Source: Castellaniella daejeonensis
GTDB taxonomy: Bacteria > Pseudomonadota > Gammaproteobacteria > Burkholderiales > Burkholderiaceae_B
Direction: 5' to 3'
Assembly: GCF_039523555.1 (NCBI RefSeq)
Contig: NZ_BAAAFN010000006.1
Coordinates: 62,001-126,000, forward strand
Length of the DNA: 64,000 nucleotides
Position 1 is the stretch's first letter. Every line of letters starts with the position of its first letter. A program made the translations under genes and the position numbers. Positions 9,008 to 17,439 of the stretch are shown here, piece by piece. The notes beneath the pieces were generated by a model. That model saw nothing but the letters and a program-made list of their open reading frames with translations, searched no databases and was not told where the DNA came from.

Positions 9008-10238
9008 GCTTTTCCTTTGCCAGCCGGGCATCCCGCAGGATGTCCCAGCCTCGACGCGGATCATAGCGCATGGCCGCCCACATCGTGAGCACGACCACGG
9101 CGCCGAAATTCAGTGCGGCAGGCCCGACGCTGATCTGCGACAAGCCCGGGAAATTGGCCATGGCGGCCATCAGGACAACGACGAAGACATCCAGCATGGA
9201 CCATTGCCCGACGAACTCGACCAGGGCGTACAGCCGCGTGCGCTGCCGCTGGACTTCCGCATCCACGGGCCGGTTGCGCCACAGCAGGAAGGCGAGTGCG
9301 AGCAGCTTGGTCACCGGCACCAGCACGCTGGCGACGAAGACGATGACGGCCAGGTCCCAGGAGCCGTAGCGCCAGAGCTCGATCACCCCGCCCAGGATGG
9401 TGTGGTCGCTGCGCCCCAGCAGGGTGCGAACTTCCATGATCGGCAGGAAATTGGCCGGTACGTAGAACACGGCCGCCGACAACAGCAAGGCCCAGACCTG
9501 GCCCGGTTCGCCGTGGCGATGGTGCTTCATTGCGGCGCCGCAACGCAGGCAGCGCCCGGATGACCGGGGGGCCTGGACGCAGCCGCAGGCATCGCATACC
9601 CTGCCCCGCCCCTGCGCGCCCGACACCGGCACCAGGCCGGCATCCTCGGCCTGGCGCCACAGAGCGCGCGCATTCCAGCGGCTCAGTCCGGTCAGCAGGA
9701 AACAGAGCGCCAGGAAACCCAGCATGCCGGGCTCCACCTGCAGGCGCGCCAGGCCGGCCACCTTGACGACGGACACCAGGATGGACAGGATCAGCACCGT
9801 CGCCATGGACCACGGCGCCAGATGCCCGAGCAGCCGCAGCGTACGCCCCAGGTCGGGTGGCAGACGCCGCGCCGCGATCGCCTGCATCACCCACAACGTC
9901 AATGCGATCTGGAGCAGAGGAAACCAGAATCCGACCAGCCCGGTGAGCACCGAAACCCCGTAGTAGCCGCGATCCCAGCACAAGTGCAGGGCCTGCCAGT
10001 AGGTCAGGCTGATGTCCTGTCCCTGGAGCGAAAGACTGGCAATGGGAAACCACTGGGCAATGGCAAACACGGCCAGGCCGGCCCACCCCAGCGCCACCCA
10101 TTGCTCCATCGACAGCCAGCCGCGCCGGTACAGCACTGTGCCGCAGCAGCGGCATTCGGCCCTGCCGCGCACGCCCGGATCGAGCCGGACGTGCAGCGTG
10201 TCGCAATGCGGGCAGGCGATCAGGGGCCCGCGCGACAT
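8997..10238 (-). CDS. pqiA: PqiA: inner-membrane paraquat-inducible protein A
   Basis: This 413-residue polytopic inner-membrane protein consists of two PqiA halves. Each begins with a Cys-rich zinc-ribbon-like motif (CPHC...CRCC near the N-terminus; CDACGC...CLRCG near residue 215), followed by four transmembrane helices. It is the membrane anchor of the PqiABC lipid-transport system. The ATG start shares one base with the clpA stop codon (TGATG), which suggests translational coupling to clpA. A TTG one codon upstream is a poorer start. Confidence 0.92.
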   Translation of the reverse strand: MSRGPLIACPHCDTLHVRLDPGVRGRAECRCCGTVLYRRGWLSMEQWVALGWAGLAVFAIAQWFPIASLSLQGQDISLTYWQALHLCWDRGYYGVSVLTGLVGFWFPLLQIALTLWVMQAIAARRLPPDLGRTLRLLGHLAPWSMATVLILSILVSVVKVAGLARLQVEPGMLGFLALCFLLTGLSRWNARALWRQAEDAGLVPVSGAQGRGRVCDACGCVQAPRSSGRCLRCGAAMKHHRHGEPGQVWALLLSAAVFYVPANFLPIMEVRTLLGRSDHTILGGVIELWRYGSWDLAVIVFVASVLVPVTKLLALAFLLWRNRPVDAEVQRQRTRLYALVEFVGQWSMLDVFVVVLMAAMANFPGLSQISVGPAALNFGAVVVLTMWAAMRYDPRRGWDILRDARLAKEKHGH

Positions 10239-12556
10239 CAATCCACGAGCTCAGGCTCGGGCCGCGAAGGCTCCGGCACGGCTCCTGCGCCCTCGCCGCC
10301 TTCGGGGAAATTCAGCACCACCTGCTCCCGGGCGTCCAGGTCGACCTCGACCCGTCCGCCGTGCACCAGGCGGCCGAACAGCAGCTCGTCGGCCAATGCC
10401 CGGCGGATGGTGTCCTGGATCAGGCGCTGCATGGGCCGGGCGCCCATGGCGGGATCGAAGCCGGCCCGCGCCAGGTAATCGCGCAGCGCCTGGGTGAACA
10501 GAACCTCGACGTGCTTGTCGTGAAGCTGGTCCTCGAGCTGCATGAGGAACTTGTCCACGACCTGCAGGATGACTTCGCGCGGCAGCGGCGAGAAACCGAT
10601 GATCGCATCCAGCCGGTTGCGGAACTCGGGGGTGAACTGGCGCTTGATTTCGGCCATCTCGTCGCCCGAGCGCTGCGGCGCGGCAAACCCGATCGTGTTG
10701 CGGTTCAGCGTATCGGCGCCCGCATTGGTGGTCATCACCAGGATCACGTTGCGGAAATCGGCCTTGCGCCCGTTGTTGTCGGTCAGCGTGCCATGGTCCA
10801 TGACCTGCAGCAGGATGTTGTAGACGTCCGGATGCGCTTTTTCGATTTCATCGAGCAGCAGCACGCAATGCGGCTGCTTGGTCACGGCCTCGGTCAGCAG
10901 CCCGCCCTGGTCGAAACCGACATAGCCCGGCGGCGCGCCGATCAGGCGCGACACGGTATGCCGTTCCATGTATTCGGACATGTCGAAGCGCAGCAGTTCG
11001 ATGCCCAGGACGAACGCCAGCTGACGCGCGACCTCGGTCTTGCCCACGCCCGTGGGACCGGAAAACAGGAAGCAGCCGATGGGCTTGTCGGGCCGGCCCA
11101 GCCCCGAGCGCGCCATCTTGATCGAGGCGGCCAGCGCGGAAATGGCCTGGTCCTGGCCGAACACCACGGCCTTCAGGTCGCGCTCCAGCGTGGCGAGCTT
11201 GTTGCGGTCGTCCGTGGAGACGTTCTGCGGCGGGATGCGGGCGATGCGTGCCACGGTGGACTGGATCTCGGCGCGGCCGATGAGCTTTTTCTGGCGCGAC
11301 TTGGGCAGCAGGCGCTGGGCGGCACCGGCTTCGTCGATCACGTCGATCGCCTTGTCCGGCAGGAAACGGTCGCTGATGTGGCGCGCCGCCAGCTCGGCCG
11401 CCGCCGTGATCGCCGCGCCCGAATAGCGCACCTGGTGATGCGCCTCGAAGCGCGCCTTCAGGCCGCGCAGGATCTGGATGGTCTGGGCCACGGTGGGCTC
11501 GGGGATGTCGATCTTCTGGAAACGCCGTGCCAGCGCATGGTCTTTTTCGAAGATGCCCCGGTATTCGGTGTAGGTGGTGGCCCCGATGCACTTCAGGTTC
11601 CCGGAGGACAGCGCCGGCTTGAGCAGGTTGGACGCATCCAGCGTGCCGCCCGACGCGGAGCCCGCGCCGATCAGCGTATGGATCTCGTCGATGAACAGCA
11701 CCGCATGGCGGTTGTCCTTCAGGGCCTTGAGCACCAGCTTCAGACGTTGCTCGAAGTCGCCCCGGTACTTGGTGCCTGCCAGCAATGCACCCATGTCCAG
11801 CGCATAGACCTGGGTTTCGTGCAGGACTTCAGGCACGTCGCCCTGGGTGATGCGCCAGGCCAGGCCTTCGGCGATGGCCGTCTTGCCGACGCCCGCCTCG
11901 CCCACCAGCAGGGGGTTGTTCTTGCGCCTGCGGCACAGCACCTGGATGACGCGCTCGACCTCGTCCTCGCGGCCGATCAGCGGATCGATACGGCCCTTGA
12001 GGGCCTCGGCATTGAGGTCGGTGGCGTAGGTTTCCAGGGGAGACTTCTGCTGCTCGGCCTTCGGGTCGGCGGCCGGCGGCTCCAGGCGGGGATTGTCCGC
12101 CGCCGGAGGTTCGTCGGAGACCTTGGTGATGCCATGGGACAGGTAGTTGACCACGTCCAGCCGGGACACGCCCTGCTGCACAAGGAAATACACCGCGTGC
12201 GAATCCTTTTCGCCATACATGGCCACCAGGACGTTGGCCCCGGTCACGGCGTTCTTGCTGGAGCCGTTGGATGACACGTGCATGATGGCACGCTGGATCA
12301 CGCGCTGGAATCCCAGAGTGGGCTGGGTGTCGACCTCGCCCTCGCCCGGGAAGACTGGCGTGTTCTCGACAATGAACTTGCGCAGGTCCTGACGCAGCAG
12401 CTCGATGTCTGCCGCGCAGGCGCGGAGGACTTCGACTGCCGAGGCATTGTCCAGCAGGGACAGCAGCAGGTGCTCCACGGTGATGAATTCGTGTCGGGCG
12501 GCGCGGGCCTCGACGAACGCCATGTGCAGGCTGACTTCGAGCTCTTCGGAAATCAC
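10238..12556 (-). CDS. clpA: ATP-dependent Clp protease ATP-binding subunit ClpA
   Basis: This 772-residue AAA+ unfoldase feeds substrates to ClpP. It has the Clp N domain (residues 1-140), a first AAA module with Walker A GEAGVGKT and Walker B LFIDEIH, and a second module with GPTGVGKT and LLLDEIEKAH, followed by the C-terminal D2-small domain. The length matches E. coli ClpA (758). Translation starts at GTG 12556, preceded by a good GGAGG ribosome site 4 nt away. It follows clpS on the same strand, so the adaptor and the unfoldase are co-encoded. Confidence 0.95.
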   Translation of the reverse strand: MISEELEVSLHMAFVEARAARHEFITVEHLLLSLLDNASAVEVLRACAADIELLRQDLRKFIVENTPVFPGEGEVDTQPTLGFQRVIQRAIMHVSSNGSSKNAVTGANVLVAMYGEKDSHAVYFLVQQGVSRLDVVNYLSHGITKVSDEPPAADNPRLEPPAADPKAEQQKSPLETYATDLNAEALKGRIDPLIGREDEVERVIQVLCRRRKNNPLLVGEAGVGKTAIAEGLAWRITQGDVPEVLHETQVYALDMGALLAGTKYRGDFEQRLKLVLKALKDNRHAVLFIDEIHTLIGAGSASGGTLDASNLLKPALSSGNLKCIGATTYTEYRGIFEKDHALARRFQKIDIPEPTVAQTIQILRGLKARFEAHHQVRYSGAAITAAAELAARHISDRFLPDKAIDVIDEAGAAQRLLPKSRQKKLIGRAEIQSTVARIARIPPQNVSTDDRNKLATLERDLKAVVFGQDQAISALAASIKMARSGLGRPDKPIGCFLFSGPTGVGKTEVARQLAFVLGIELLRFDMSEYMERHTVSRLIGAPPGYVGFDQGGLLTEAVTKQPHCVLLLDEIEKAHPDVYNILLQVMDHGTLTDNNGRKADFRNVILVMTTNAGADTLNRNTIGFAAPQRSGDEMAEIKRQFTPEFRNRLDAIIGFSPLPREVILQVVDKFLMQLEDQLHDKHVEVLFTQALRDYLARAGFDPAMGARPMQRLIQDTIRRALADELLFGRLVHGGRVEVDLDAREQVVLNFPEGGEGAGAVPEPSRPEPELVD

Positions 12557-12725
12557 GCTTCCTCCATTGCATATCGGAGCGGATCAAGCAATCCGTTATG
12601 CCTATTCTATGACTAAAACCGCCCGGCGTTTGGCGCACGGGGACTCGGGATCGTCCCTAAGGGCGGCGGCGCCGCGGGACCACGGGAAAAGCCTGTGCGC
12701 AAGACCGCCTCCGGACAGCCGGGTG

Positions 12726-13049
12726 TCAGAAAAACGGCACAGGCTCCATCAGGCATTGCAGCGGATGCTGGTCGGCATGGGCCAGGTGCAGCACGGCATC
12801 GACCCGGGTGGCGGCCACGTCGCGGGTGTAGATGCCGCAGACGCCCCGGCCCTCGTGATGGACCTGCAGCATGATGCGCTCGGCTTCCTCGCTGCCCTTG
12901 TGGAAGACCAGCTGGAGCACGCGCACCACGAAATCCATCGGCGTGTAATCATCGTTCAGCAACACGACCTGATACATCGGCGGCGGCGCGAGGCGCACAG
13001 GTGCGGCTTCACGCACCAGTTGCTGCTGATTTTGAATATCGGTCGACAT
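12726..13049 (-). CDS. clpS: ClpS: N-degron adaptor for ClpAP
   Basis: The 107-residue protein carries the ClpS core: YQVVLLNDDYTPMDFVV (N-degron pocket residues N-D-D and M), then the HHEGRG loop and the CGIYTRDVA strand that binds the ClpA N domain. It delivers N-end-rule substrates to ClpAP in the cytoplasm. It lies 169 bp upstream of clpA on the same strand and diverges from the cold-shock gene. Confidence 0.95.
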   Translation of the reverse strand: MSTDIQNQQQLVREAAPVRLAPPPMYQVVLLNDDYTPMDFVVRVLQLVFHKGSEEAERIMLQVHHEGRGVCGIYTRDVAATRVDAVLHLAHADQHPLQCLMEPVPFF

Positions 13050-13184
13050 GCGAATCAGAACCTAGTGGTTTCCATAGTTGACTGAATGACGCGGAATTCA
13101 GCATGATCGTCGTGTCCCGCAGGCCGCCCTCAGGGGTGACCGGGGTCCGTTCAAACCCCACACTATAGTCGAGAGGCAGTTTGC

Positions 13185-13424
13185 ATGTCGGAATCCATCG
13201 AAAACACCGGAGAGTCACAAAAACTGACAGGCACGGTCAAATGGTTCAATGATGCCAAGGGTTTTGGCTTCATCACCCCCGACAACGGGGGCGAAGACCT
13301 TTTCGCACATTTTTCATCCATCCAGATGAACGGCTTCAAGACCCTGAAAGAAGGGCAGAAGGTCGTTTTCGATATCGCGCAGGGTCCGAAAGGCAAACAA
13401 GCCCTGAACATTACCGCCGCCTGA
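13185..13424 (+). CDS. Cold-shock domain protein (CspA family)
   Basis: This 79-residue protein consists of one cold-shock domain with RNP1 KGFGFI and RNP2 DLFAHF, preceded by a 10-residue polar N-terminal extension. It binds single-stranded RNA/DNA as a chaperone. It diverges from clpS, as in many betaproteobacteria. A strong intrinsic terminator lies 38 bp after the stop, inside the beginning of the next reading frame. Which csp paralogue it is cannot be told. Confidence 0.93.
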   Translation: MSESIENTGESQKLTGTVKWFNDAKGFGFITPDNGGEDLFAHFSSIQMNGFKTLKEGQKVVFDIAQGPKGKQALNITAA

Positions 13425-13435
13425 ACCAGGCCCGG

Positions 13436-13948
13436 ATGTTCAACGCCATTTTAACGCGATGCGGGGCCCCTGGCGGGCCCCGTTTTTTTGCCTCGACAAG
13501 CGTCGCGGCCCTGCTGCTGGCGGTCTCGCTGTGTGGCGGACCCGCTGCGGCACAGCCGCCGCTGCCGACCGTGACGCTGCGCGTCGGCACCCATGCCATC
13601 CAGGCCGAATACGCCGACACGCCGGAAACCCTGAGTGCGGGGCTGATGCACCGGACAGCGCTGGCCGCCGACAGCGGCATGCTGTTCGATCTGGGCGATC
13701 CGGACATCCATTGCTTCTGGATGAAGAACACCCTCATCCCCCTGTCCATCGCCTTCATCGGCCGGAATGGCCGCATCGTCGACATCCAGGACATGCAGCC
13801 CGGCAGCCTGGACCCGCACTGCCCGCCGGCACCCATCACGCAGGCACTGGAAATGAACCAGGGCTGGTTCACCCGCGCCGGCGTGAAGGCCGGCGACCGG
13901 GTCACACGCCGGGACGGCCAGCCACGGTCTGCAAAACCGAGGCGGTGA
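13436..13948 (+). CDS. DUF192 family secreted protein
   Basis: This 170-residue protein has a hydrophobic export signal (about residues 17-40, ending AAAQ) and a DUF192 domain: the MHRTAL segment, a GMLFDLGD strand and the invariant FWMKNTLIPLSI block. The function of the family is not established; it is usually periplasmic. The ATG is 12 bp after the csp stop codon. The csp terminator falls at codons 9-18, so either the true start is further in or the terminator acts as an attenuator for this gene. Confidence 0.85.
   Translation: MFNAILTRCGAPGGPRFFASTSVAALLLAVSLCGGPAAAQPPLPTVTLRVGTHAIQAEYADTPETLSAGLMHRTALAADSGMLFDLGDPDIHCFWMKNTLIPLSIAFIGRNGRIVDIQDMQPGSLDPHCPPAPITQALEMNQGWFTRAGVKAGDRVTRRDGQPRSAKPRR
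13462..13490 (+). terminator. Intrinsic terminator after the cold-shock gene
   Basis: The 8-bp GC stem CGGGGCCC / GGGCCCCG (13462-13469 and 13475-13482) with a 5-nt loop is followed by seven Ts. It ends the csp transcript but lies inside the first codons of the DUF192 reading frame. Confidence 0.75.
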
Positions 13949-13979
13949 CGCCGCCCGGACCAGTGCCGTCTGCTCCTCC

Positions 13980-14006
13980 NNNNNNNNNNNNNNNNNNNNN
14001 NNNNNN
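13980..14006. other. Run of 27 Ns (assembly gap)
   Basis: The sequence is unknown here, between the DUF192 gene and the sodB 3' end. The gap may be longer than shown. Both flanks are GC-rich, and a hard-to-read hairpin (a convergent terminator) would be a natural cause. Confidence 0.95.
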
Positions 14007-14076
14007 CGTTTCGGCAGGAAGGACCTGCTCCCGAGCCCGGGCCGAGGCGCCGCGACAGGCGGCACCCCGTGCAGGA

Positions 14077-14655
14077 TCAGGCCAGGTTGGCCGCCGCGAA
14101 GTCCCAGTTCACCAGGTTCCAGAAGTTTTCCAGGTACTTGGGACGGGCATTGCGGTAGTCGATGTAGTAGGCGTGTTCCCAGACATCACAGGTCAGCAGG
14201 GCCTTGTCGGCCGTGTTGACGATGGTGCCGGCATTGCTGGTGTTGACGATGTCCAGGCTGCCATCGGCCTTCTTCACGAGCCAGGTCCAGCCCGAACCGA
14301 AGTTGCCGGCGGCGGACTGGGTGAAGGCGGCCTTGAAGGCATCGACGCTGCCCCACTTGGCCTCGATCGCCTGGCGCAGGGCGCCGGAAGGCTCGCCGCC
14401 GCCCTTGGGCGACAGGCTGTTCCAGTAAAAGGTGTGGTTCCAGACCTGGGCGGCATTGTTGAACACGCCGCCGCTCGATTTGCGGATCACGTCTTCCAGG
14501 CTCAGGGAAGCCAGCTCGGTACCCTCGATCGCCTTGTTCAGGTTCGTCACGTAGGCCTGGTGATGCTTGCCGTAGTGATATTCCAGGGTTTCCTGGGAAA
14601 TGTGGGGCGCCAGAGCGTCCATCGGGTAAGGCAGCGGCGGCAGGGTAAAAGCCAT
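14077..14655 (-). CDS. sodB: Iron superoxide dismutase SodB
   Basis: The 192-residue cytoplasmic enzyme converts superoxide to hydrogen peroxide and oxygen. Metal ligands are visible: His in HYGKHH, His in WNHTFYW, and Asp and His in DVWEHAYYIDY. The AAQVWNH segment, with Gln in the position that hydrogen-bonds the metal-bound water, marks the iron type. The ATG at 14655 starts the family's MAFTLPPLPY. The 27 upstream in-frame bases are not conserved in character. Confidence 0.95.
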   Translation of the reverse strand: MAFTLPPLPYPMDALAPHISQETLEYHYGKHHQAYVTNLNKAIEGTELASLSLEDVIRKSSGGVFNNAAQVWNHTFYWNSLSPKGGGEPSGALRQAIEAKWGSVDAFKAAFTQSAAGNFGSGWTWLVKKADGSLDIVNTSNAGTIVNTADKALLTCDVWEHAYYIDYRNARPKYLENFWNLVNWDFAAANLA

Positions 14656-14765
14656 GACAGTTCCTTCAAAAAGATGTTGCATGCACCACGTCCGGCGCGC
14701 CCTGGAACCGAGCCGTCCGGCCGCAATGCAGCCCGGCGCAACGGATCAAGACGCCCCTGGTGTCC

Positions 14766-16070
14766 CTAGAGCAACACATCGGTCCGTGTCACTTCGGCCT
14801 GGGCACGCCCCTGGCCGAACTCGATCTCGATGGGCTCATGAATCTTCAAGTCTAACGCATTTTTGACGATTGCCCCGTCGGCCCGGCGGACCAGCGCATA
14901 GCCGCGTCCCAGCACGCGATGAGGGTCCAGCGCCCCCAGGGCAGCCAGGGGGGCTTCCAGCCGCCGATGGCAGTGCTGCAGCAGGCCATCCAGGCCGATG
15001 GTCAACCGATCCATCGCCATCGCCGGACGCCGGCGACGTTCCTGCAGCAGCCGGTCCAGGCCGGCCTGCAGCAGCCGGGCGGCAAATTCCAGGCGCTGCC
15101 GCCGCAGCTGCAAGCGCTGGACGGGAGAGACCAGCTGGGCACAAGCCCGGTCCAGCCGGATGGCCACGTGCTCCAGGCGCCGCTGCTGGCCCCGTGCGAA
15201 CAGATCGCACGCAGCCTGCAGGCGTCCCGCGAGCCGGCCGCGCTCCTCGCAGCACAGTTCGGCCGCAGCCGTCGGTGTGGGCGCACGCAGGTCGGCCACG
15301 AAATCGGCAATGGTGAAATCCGTCTCGTGCCCCACTCCGCTGATGACCGGAATCGGGCAGGAAGCAATGCGGCGCGCCAGAGCTTCGTCATTGAAGCTCC
15401 ACAGATCTTCCAGGCTGCCGCCGCCGCGCACCAGCAGCAGCGTATCCACTTCGGCCCGCGCGGCGGCCCGGTCCAGCGCGGCGCACAACTGCGGCGCGGC
15501 GTCGCGCCCCTGAACCTGGGCCGGATAGATCACGACCCGCACATGCGGGGCCCGCCTGGCCATGACCGACAGCACATCGCGCAGGGCGGCTGCCGAGAGC
15601 GAGGTGACGACCCCCACGGCCTTAGGCAGGACGGGCAGCGGACGCCGCCGCGCGGGGTCGATGAGGCCTTCCTGGGTGAGCCGGTCGCGCAGGCGCAGGA
15701 AGGCCTCATGCAGATCGCCCCGCCCCGCCTGGCGCATGGATTCCACCTGCACCTGATAATCGCCCCGAGGCTCATACAGCGAAACCTGGACGCGGAACTC
15801 ATAGCGGCCGCCGACTTCCGGAATGAAACCCACCGCCTGCGCCCGGCCCCGGAACATCACTGCACGCACGGCTGCGGCTTCGTCCTTGATGGAAAAGTAC
15901 CAGTGCCCGGACGCGGCCCGGGTGAAATTGGAAACCTCGCCCGCCACCCACAGGCGCGGCACGCCGTCTTCCAGCAATTGCGCCACCCGGCGATTGAGCT
16001 GCGACACGGTCAGGACCGCATCGCCGCCCGACTGGCCGTTCTCGGCGATTCTCGGGGCAGAAAAACTCAT
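14766..16070 (-). CDS. xseA: Exodeoxyribonuclease VII large subunit XseA
   Basis: This 434-residue subunit degrades single-stranded DNA to oligonucleotides together with XseB (not in the window). It has the N-terminal OB fold (LTVSQLNRRV ... LWVAGEVSNF), then the catalytic domain with VVTSLSAAALRDVLSV, LLLVRGGGSLEDLW and SGVGHETDFTIADFVADLRAPTPTAAAEL-type blocks of the family, and a long coiled C-terminal arm. The start is ATG 16070; a TTG directly before it is less likely. The usual neighbour sodB follows downstream on the same strand. Confidence 0.95.
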   Translation of the reverse strand: MSFSAPRIAENGQSGGDAVLTVSQLNRRVAQLLEDGVPRLWVAGEVSNFTRAASGHWYFSIKDEAAAVRAVMFRGRAQAVGFIPEVGGRYEFRVQVSLYEPRGDYQVQVESMRQAGRGDLHEAFLRLRDRLTQEGLIDPARRRPLPVLPKAVGVVTSLSAAALRDVLSVMARRAPHVRVVIYPAQVQGRDAAPQLCAALDRAAARAEVDTLLLVRGGGSLEDLWSFNDEALARRIASCPIPVISGVGHETDFTIADFVADLRAPTPTAAAELCCEERGRLAGRLQAACDLFARGQQRRLEHVAIRLDRACAQLVSPVQRLQLRRQRLEFAARLLQAGLDRLLQERRRRPAMAMDRLTIGLDGLLQHCHRRLEAPLAALGALDPHRVLGRGYALVRRADGAIVKNALDLKIHEPIEIEFGQGRAQAEVTRTDVLL

Positions 16071-16386
16071 CAAAACCTATCCACAGAAAGCGCTGCTTTG
16101 TCAAACCCGCCTATTTTCGGGCTTATCAGGGGGTCTCATCATGACTCACTTCAAAAAAACATTGCAAGTCATTGATTATCAACAAACTTAAATCCGACAC
16201 GCGAGTGTGCAAAAAATAACCAATCTAGTACGAAGGGCCATGAAATGAGCGCATCCGGGCTGTTGTGCACAGAATTATCCACAGAAACTGTGGATACCGG
16301 CGGGAAAGCCGCGCCCTGATTCAGGTTCAGGCCTTAGAATACGCATTTGCGCCGATTCCCGGCTCCGCATCTCAAGGATCAGGACT
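16071..16386. promoter_or_regulatory. Divergent xseA/exbB intergenic region with DnaA-box-like motifs
   Basis: This 316-bp gap separates the diverging xseA and exbB genes. It holds an AT-rich stretch (16138-16200) and a cluster of DnaA-box-like 9-mers: TTATCCACA at 16275-16283, its inverted partner TGTGGATA at 16289-16296, TATCCACA at 16078-16085, and the looser TTGTGCACA at 16263-16271. No dnaA or dnaN lies nearby, so this is probably not the chromosome origin. The boxes could serve DnaA-dependent gene control or DnaA titration. No clear Fur box was identified for exbB. Confidence 0.45.
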
Positions 16387-16995
16387 GTGCTGGACATCAT
16401 TCACGCGGCCGGCTGGCCGATCTGGCTGCTGGTCGCCACCTCGGTCATCACCCTGGCGATCATCATAGAACGATTCCTGGCGCTGCGCGCCCGCCTGGTC
16501 ATGCCCGCGGGTCTGCCCGAGCAGGTGCTCGAACTCATGCGCCGCCAGCAGGACGAACCCGATGCCATCCTGCGCCTGGCACGCGGCAGCCCCATGGGCC
16601 GCATCCTGGCCGAAATCGCCGCCCACCGGCACCAGGACGATGCCTGGCGGCTCGCTGCCGTCGAAGCCGTCGGCCGCGACGTATCCTGGCGCCTGAACCG
16701 CTACCTGCCCGCCCTGGCGACGATTTCAGTGATCGCCCCGCTGCTGGGCCTGTTCGGCACCGTGGTCGGCATGATCGAAATCTTCGGCGCCTACGATCCT
16801 GCCAGTGGCGACCCCGCCCAGCTGGCCCACGGCATCTCAATCGCCCTGTACAACACCGGTTTCGGCATCCTGATCGCCATCCCGGCGCTGGCCTTCCACC
16901 GCTATTTCCGCTCGCGTGTCGAATACTTCCTGCACACGATGGAACGCGAGGCCGAGACCCTGAACCGCCTGATCAGCCGGCGCGCCGCCACATGA
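16387..16995 (+). CDS. exbB: ExbB/TolQ/MotA-type proton-channel protein
   Basis: This 202-residue inner-membrane protein has three transmembrane segments (about residues 8-28, 108-130, 152-172). Its conserved block PLLGLFGTVVGMI is followed by GISIALYNTGFGILIAIPAL, the signature of the TolQ/ExbB family. With ExbD it converts proton flow into force for an energised periplasmic partner. No tonB or tolA is nearby, so its partner is open. Translation starts at GTG 16387, and the stop overlaps the exbD ATG (ATGA). Confidence 0.9.
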   Translation: MLDIIHAAGWPIWLLVATSVITLAIIIERFLALRARLVMPAGLPEQVLELMRRQQDEPDAILRLARGSPMGRILAEIAAHRHQDDAWRLAAVEAVGRDVSWRLNRYLPALATISVIAPLLGLFGTVVGMIEIFGAYDPASGDPAQLAHGISIALYNTGFGILIAIPALAFHRYFRSRVEYFLHTMEREAETLNRLISRRAAT

Positions 16996-17405
16996 ACTTC
17001 CATCATCATCGCGCCCACGACGAGCCCGAGATCAACCTGATCCCGTTGATCGACGTGCTGCTGGTGATCCTGATCTTCCTGGCAGCCTCGACTTCGTTCA
17101 CCCGCCACCGCCAGCTGCAGGTCGCCCTGCCGCAGGCCCAGGCCCAGGCTCCGGATACTTCGCCCTTCCTGGAACTGGCCATCAGCCGTGACGGGCTGTA
17201 CGCCCTGGATGGCCATTTCGTGGACGCGGCCGACGACGCCTCCCTGGCCGAAAGCCTGCGCCAGGCGGTCTCCGGCCGTCCGGACATCGCCCTGCGCATC
17301 GACGCCGACGGCCAGGCCACCCACGCCGCCGTGGTCCGGGCCTTGGAAGCCGCCCGTCTCGCGCACATCGGCAAAGTCCATTTCCTGACCCAGGCCCGGC
17401 CGTGA
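16992..17405 (+). CDS. exbD: ExbD/TolR-type proton-channel protein
   Basis: This 137-residue protein has a short cytoplasmic N-terminus (EPEINLIPLIDVLLVILIF), with the essential membrane Asp in LIDVLLV, one transmembrane helix, and a periplasmic domain ending in KVHFLT. It pairs with ExbB, whose stop codon it overlaps by 4 nt. Betaproteobacteria commonly place exbBD ahead of lpxK and kdsB, as here. Confidence 0.9.
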   Translation: MNFHHHRAHDEPEINLIPLIDVLLVILIFLAASTSFTRHRQLQVALPQAQAQAPDTSPFLELAISRDGLYALDGHFVDAADDASLAESLRQAVSGRPDIALRIDADGQATHAAVVRALEAARLAHIGKVHFLTQARP

Positions 17406-17439
17406 GGATGCCGGACCGCTCGGGAGGCGAAGAAACCAC

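Noticed and set aside
7292..9088. 598-codon plus-strand frame opposite pqiB
   Set aside because: Shadow of the pqiB gene; no conserved motif.
16071..16386. Chromosomal replication origin
   Set aside because: DnaA-box-like sites and AT-rich DNA are present, but dnaA, dnaN, rpmH, gidA or parAB are absent, and only one or two boxes match well.
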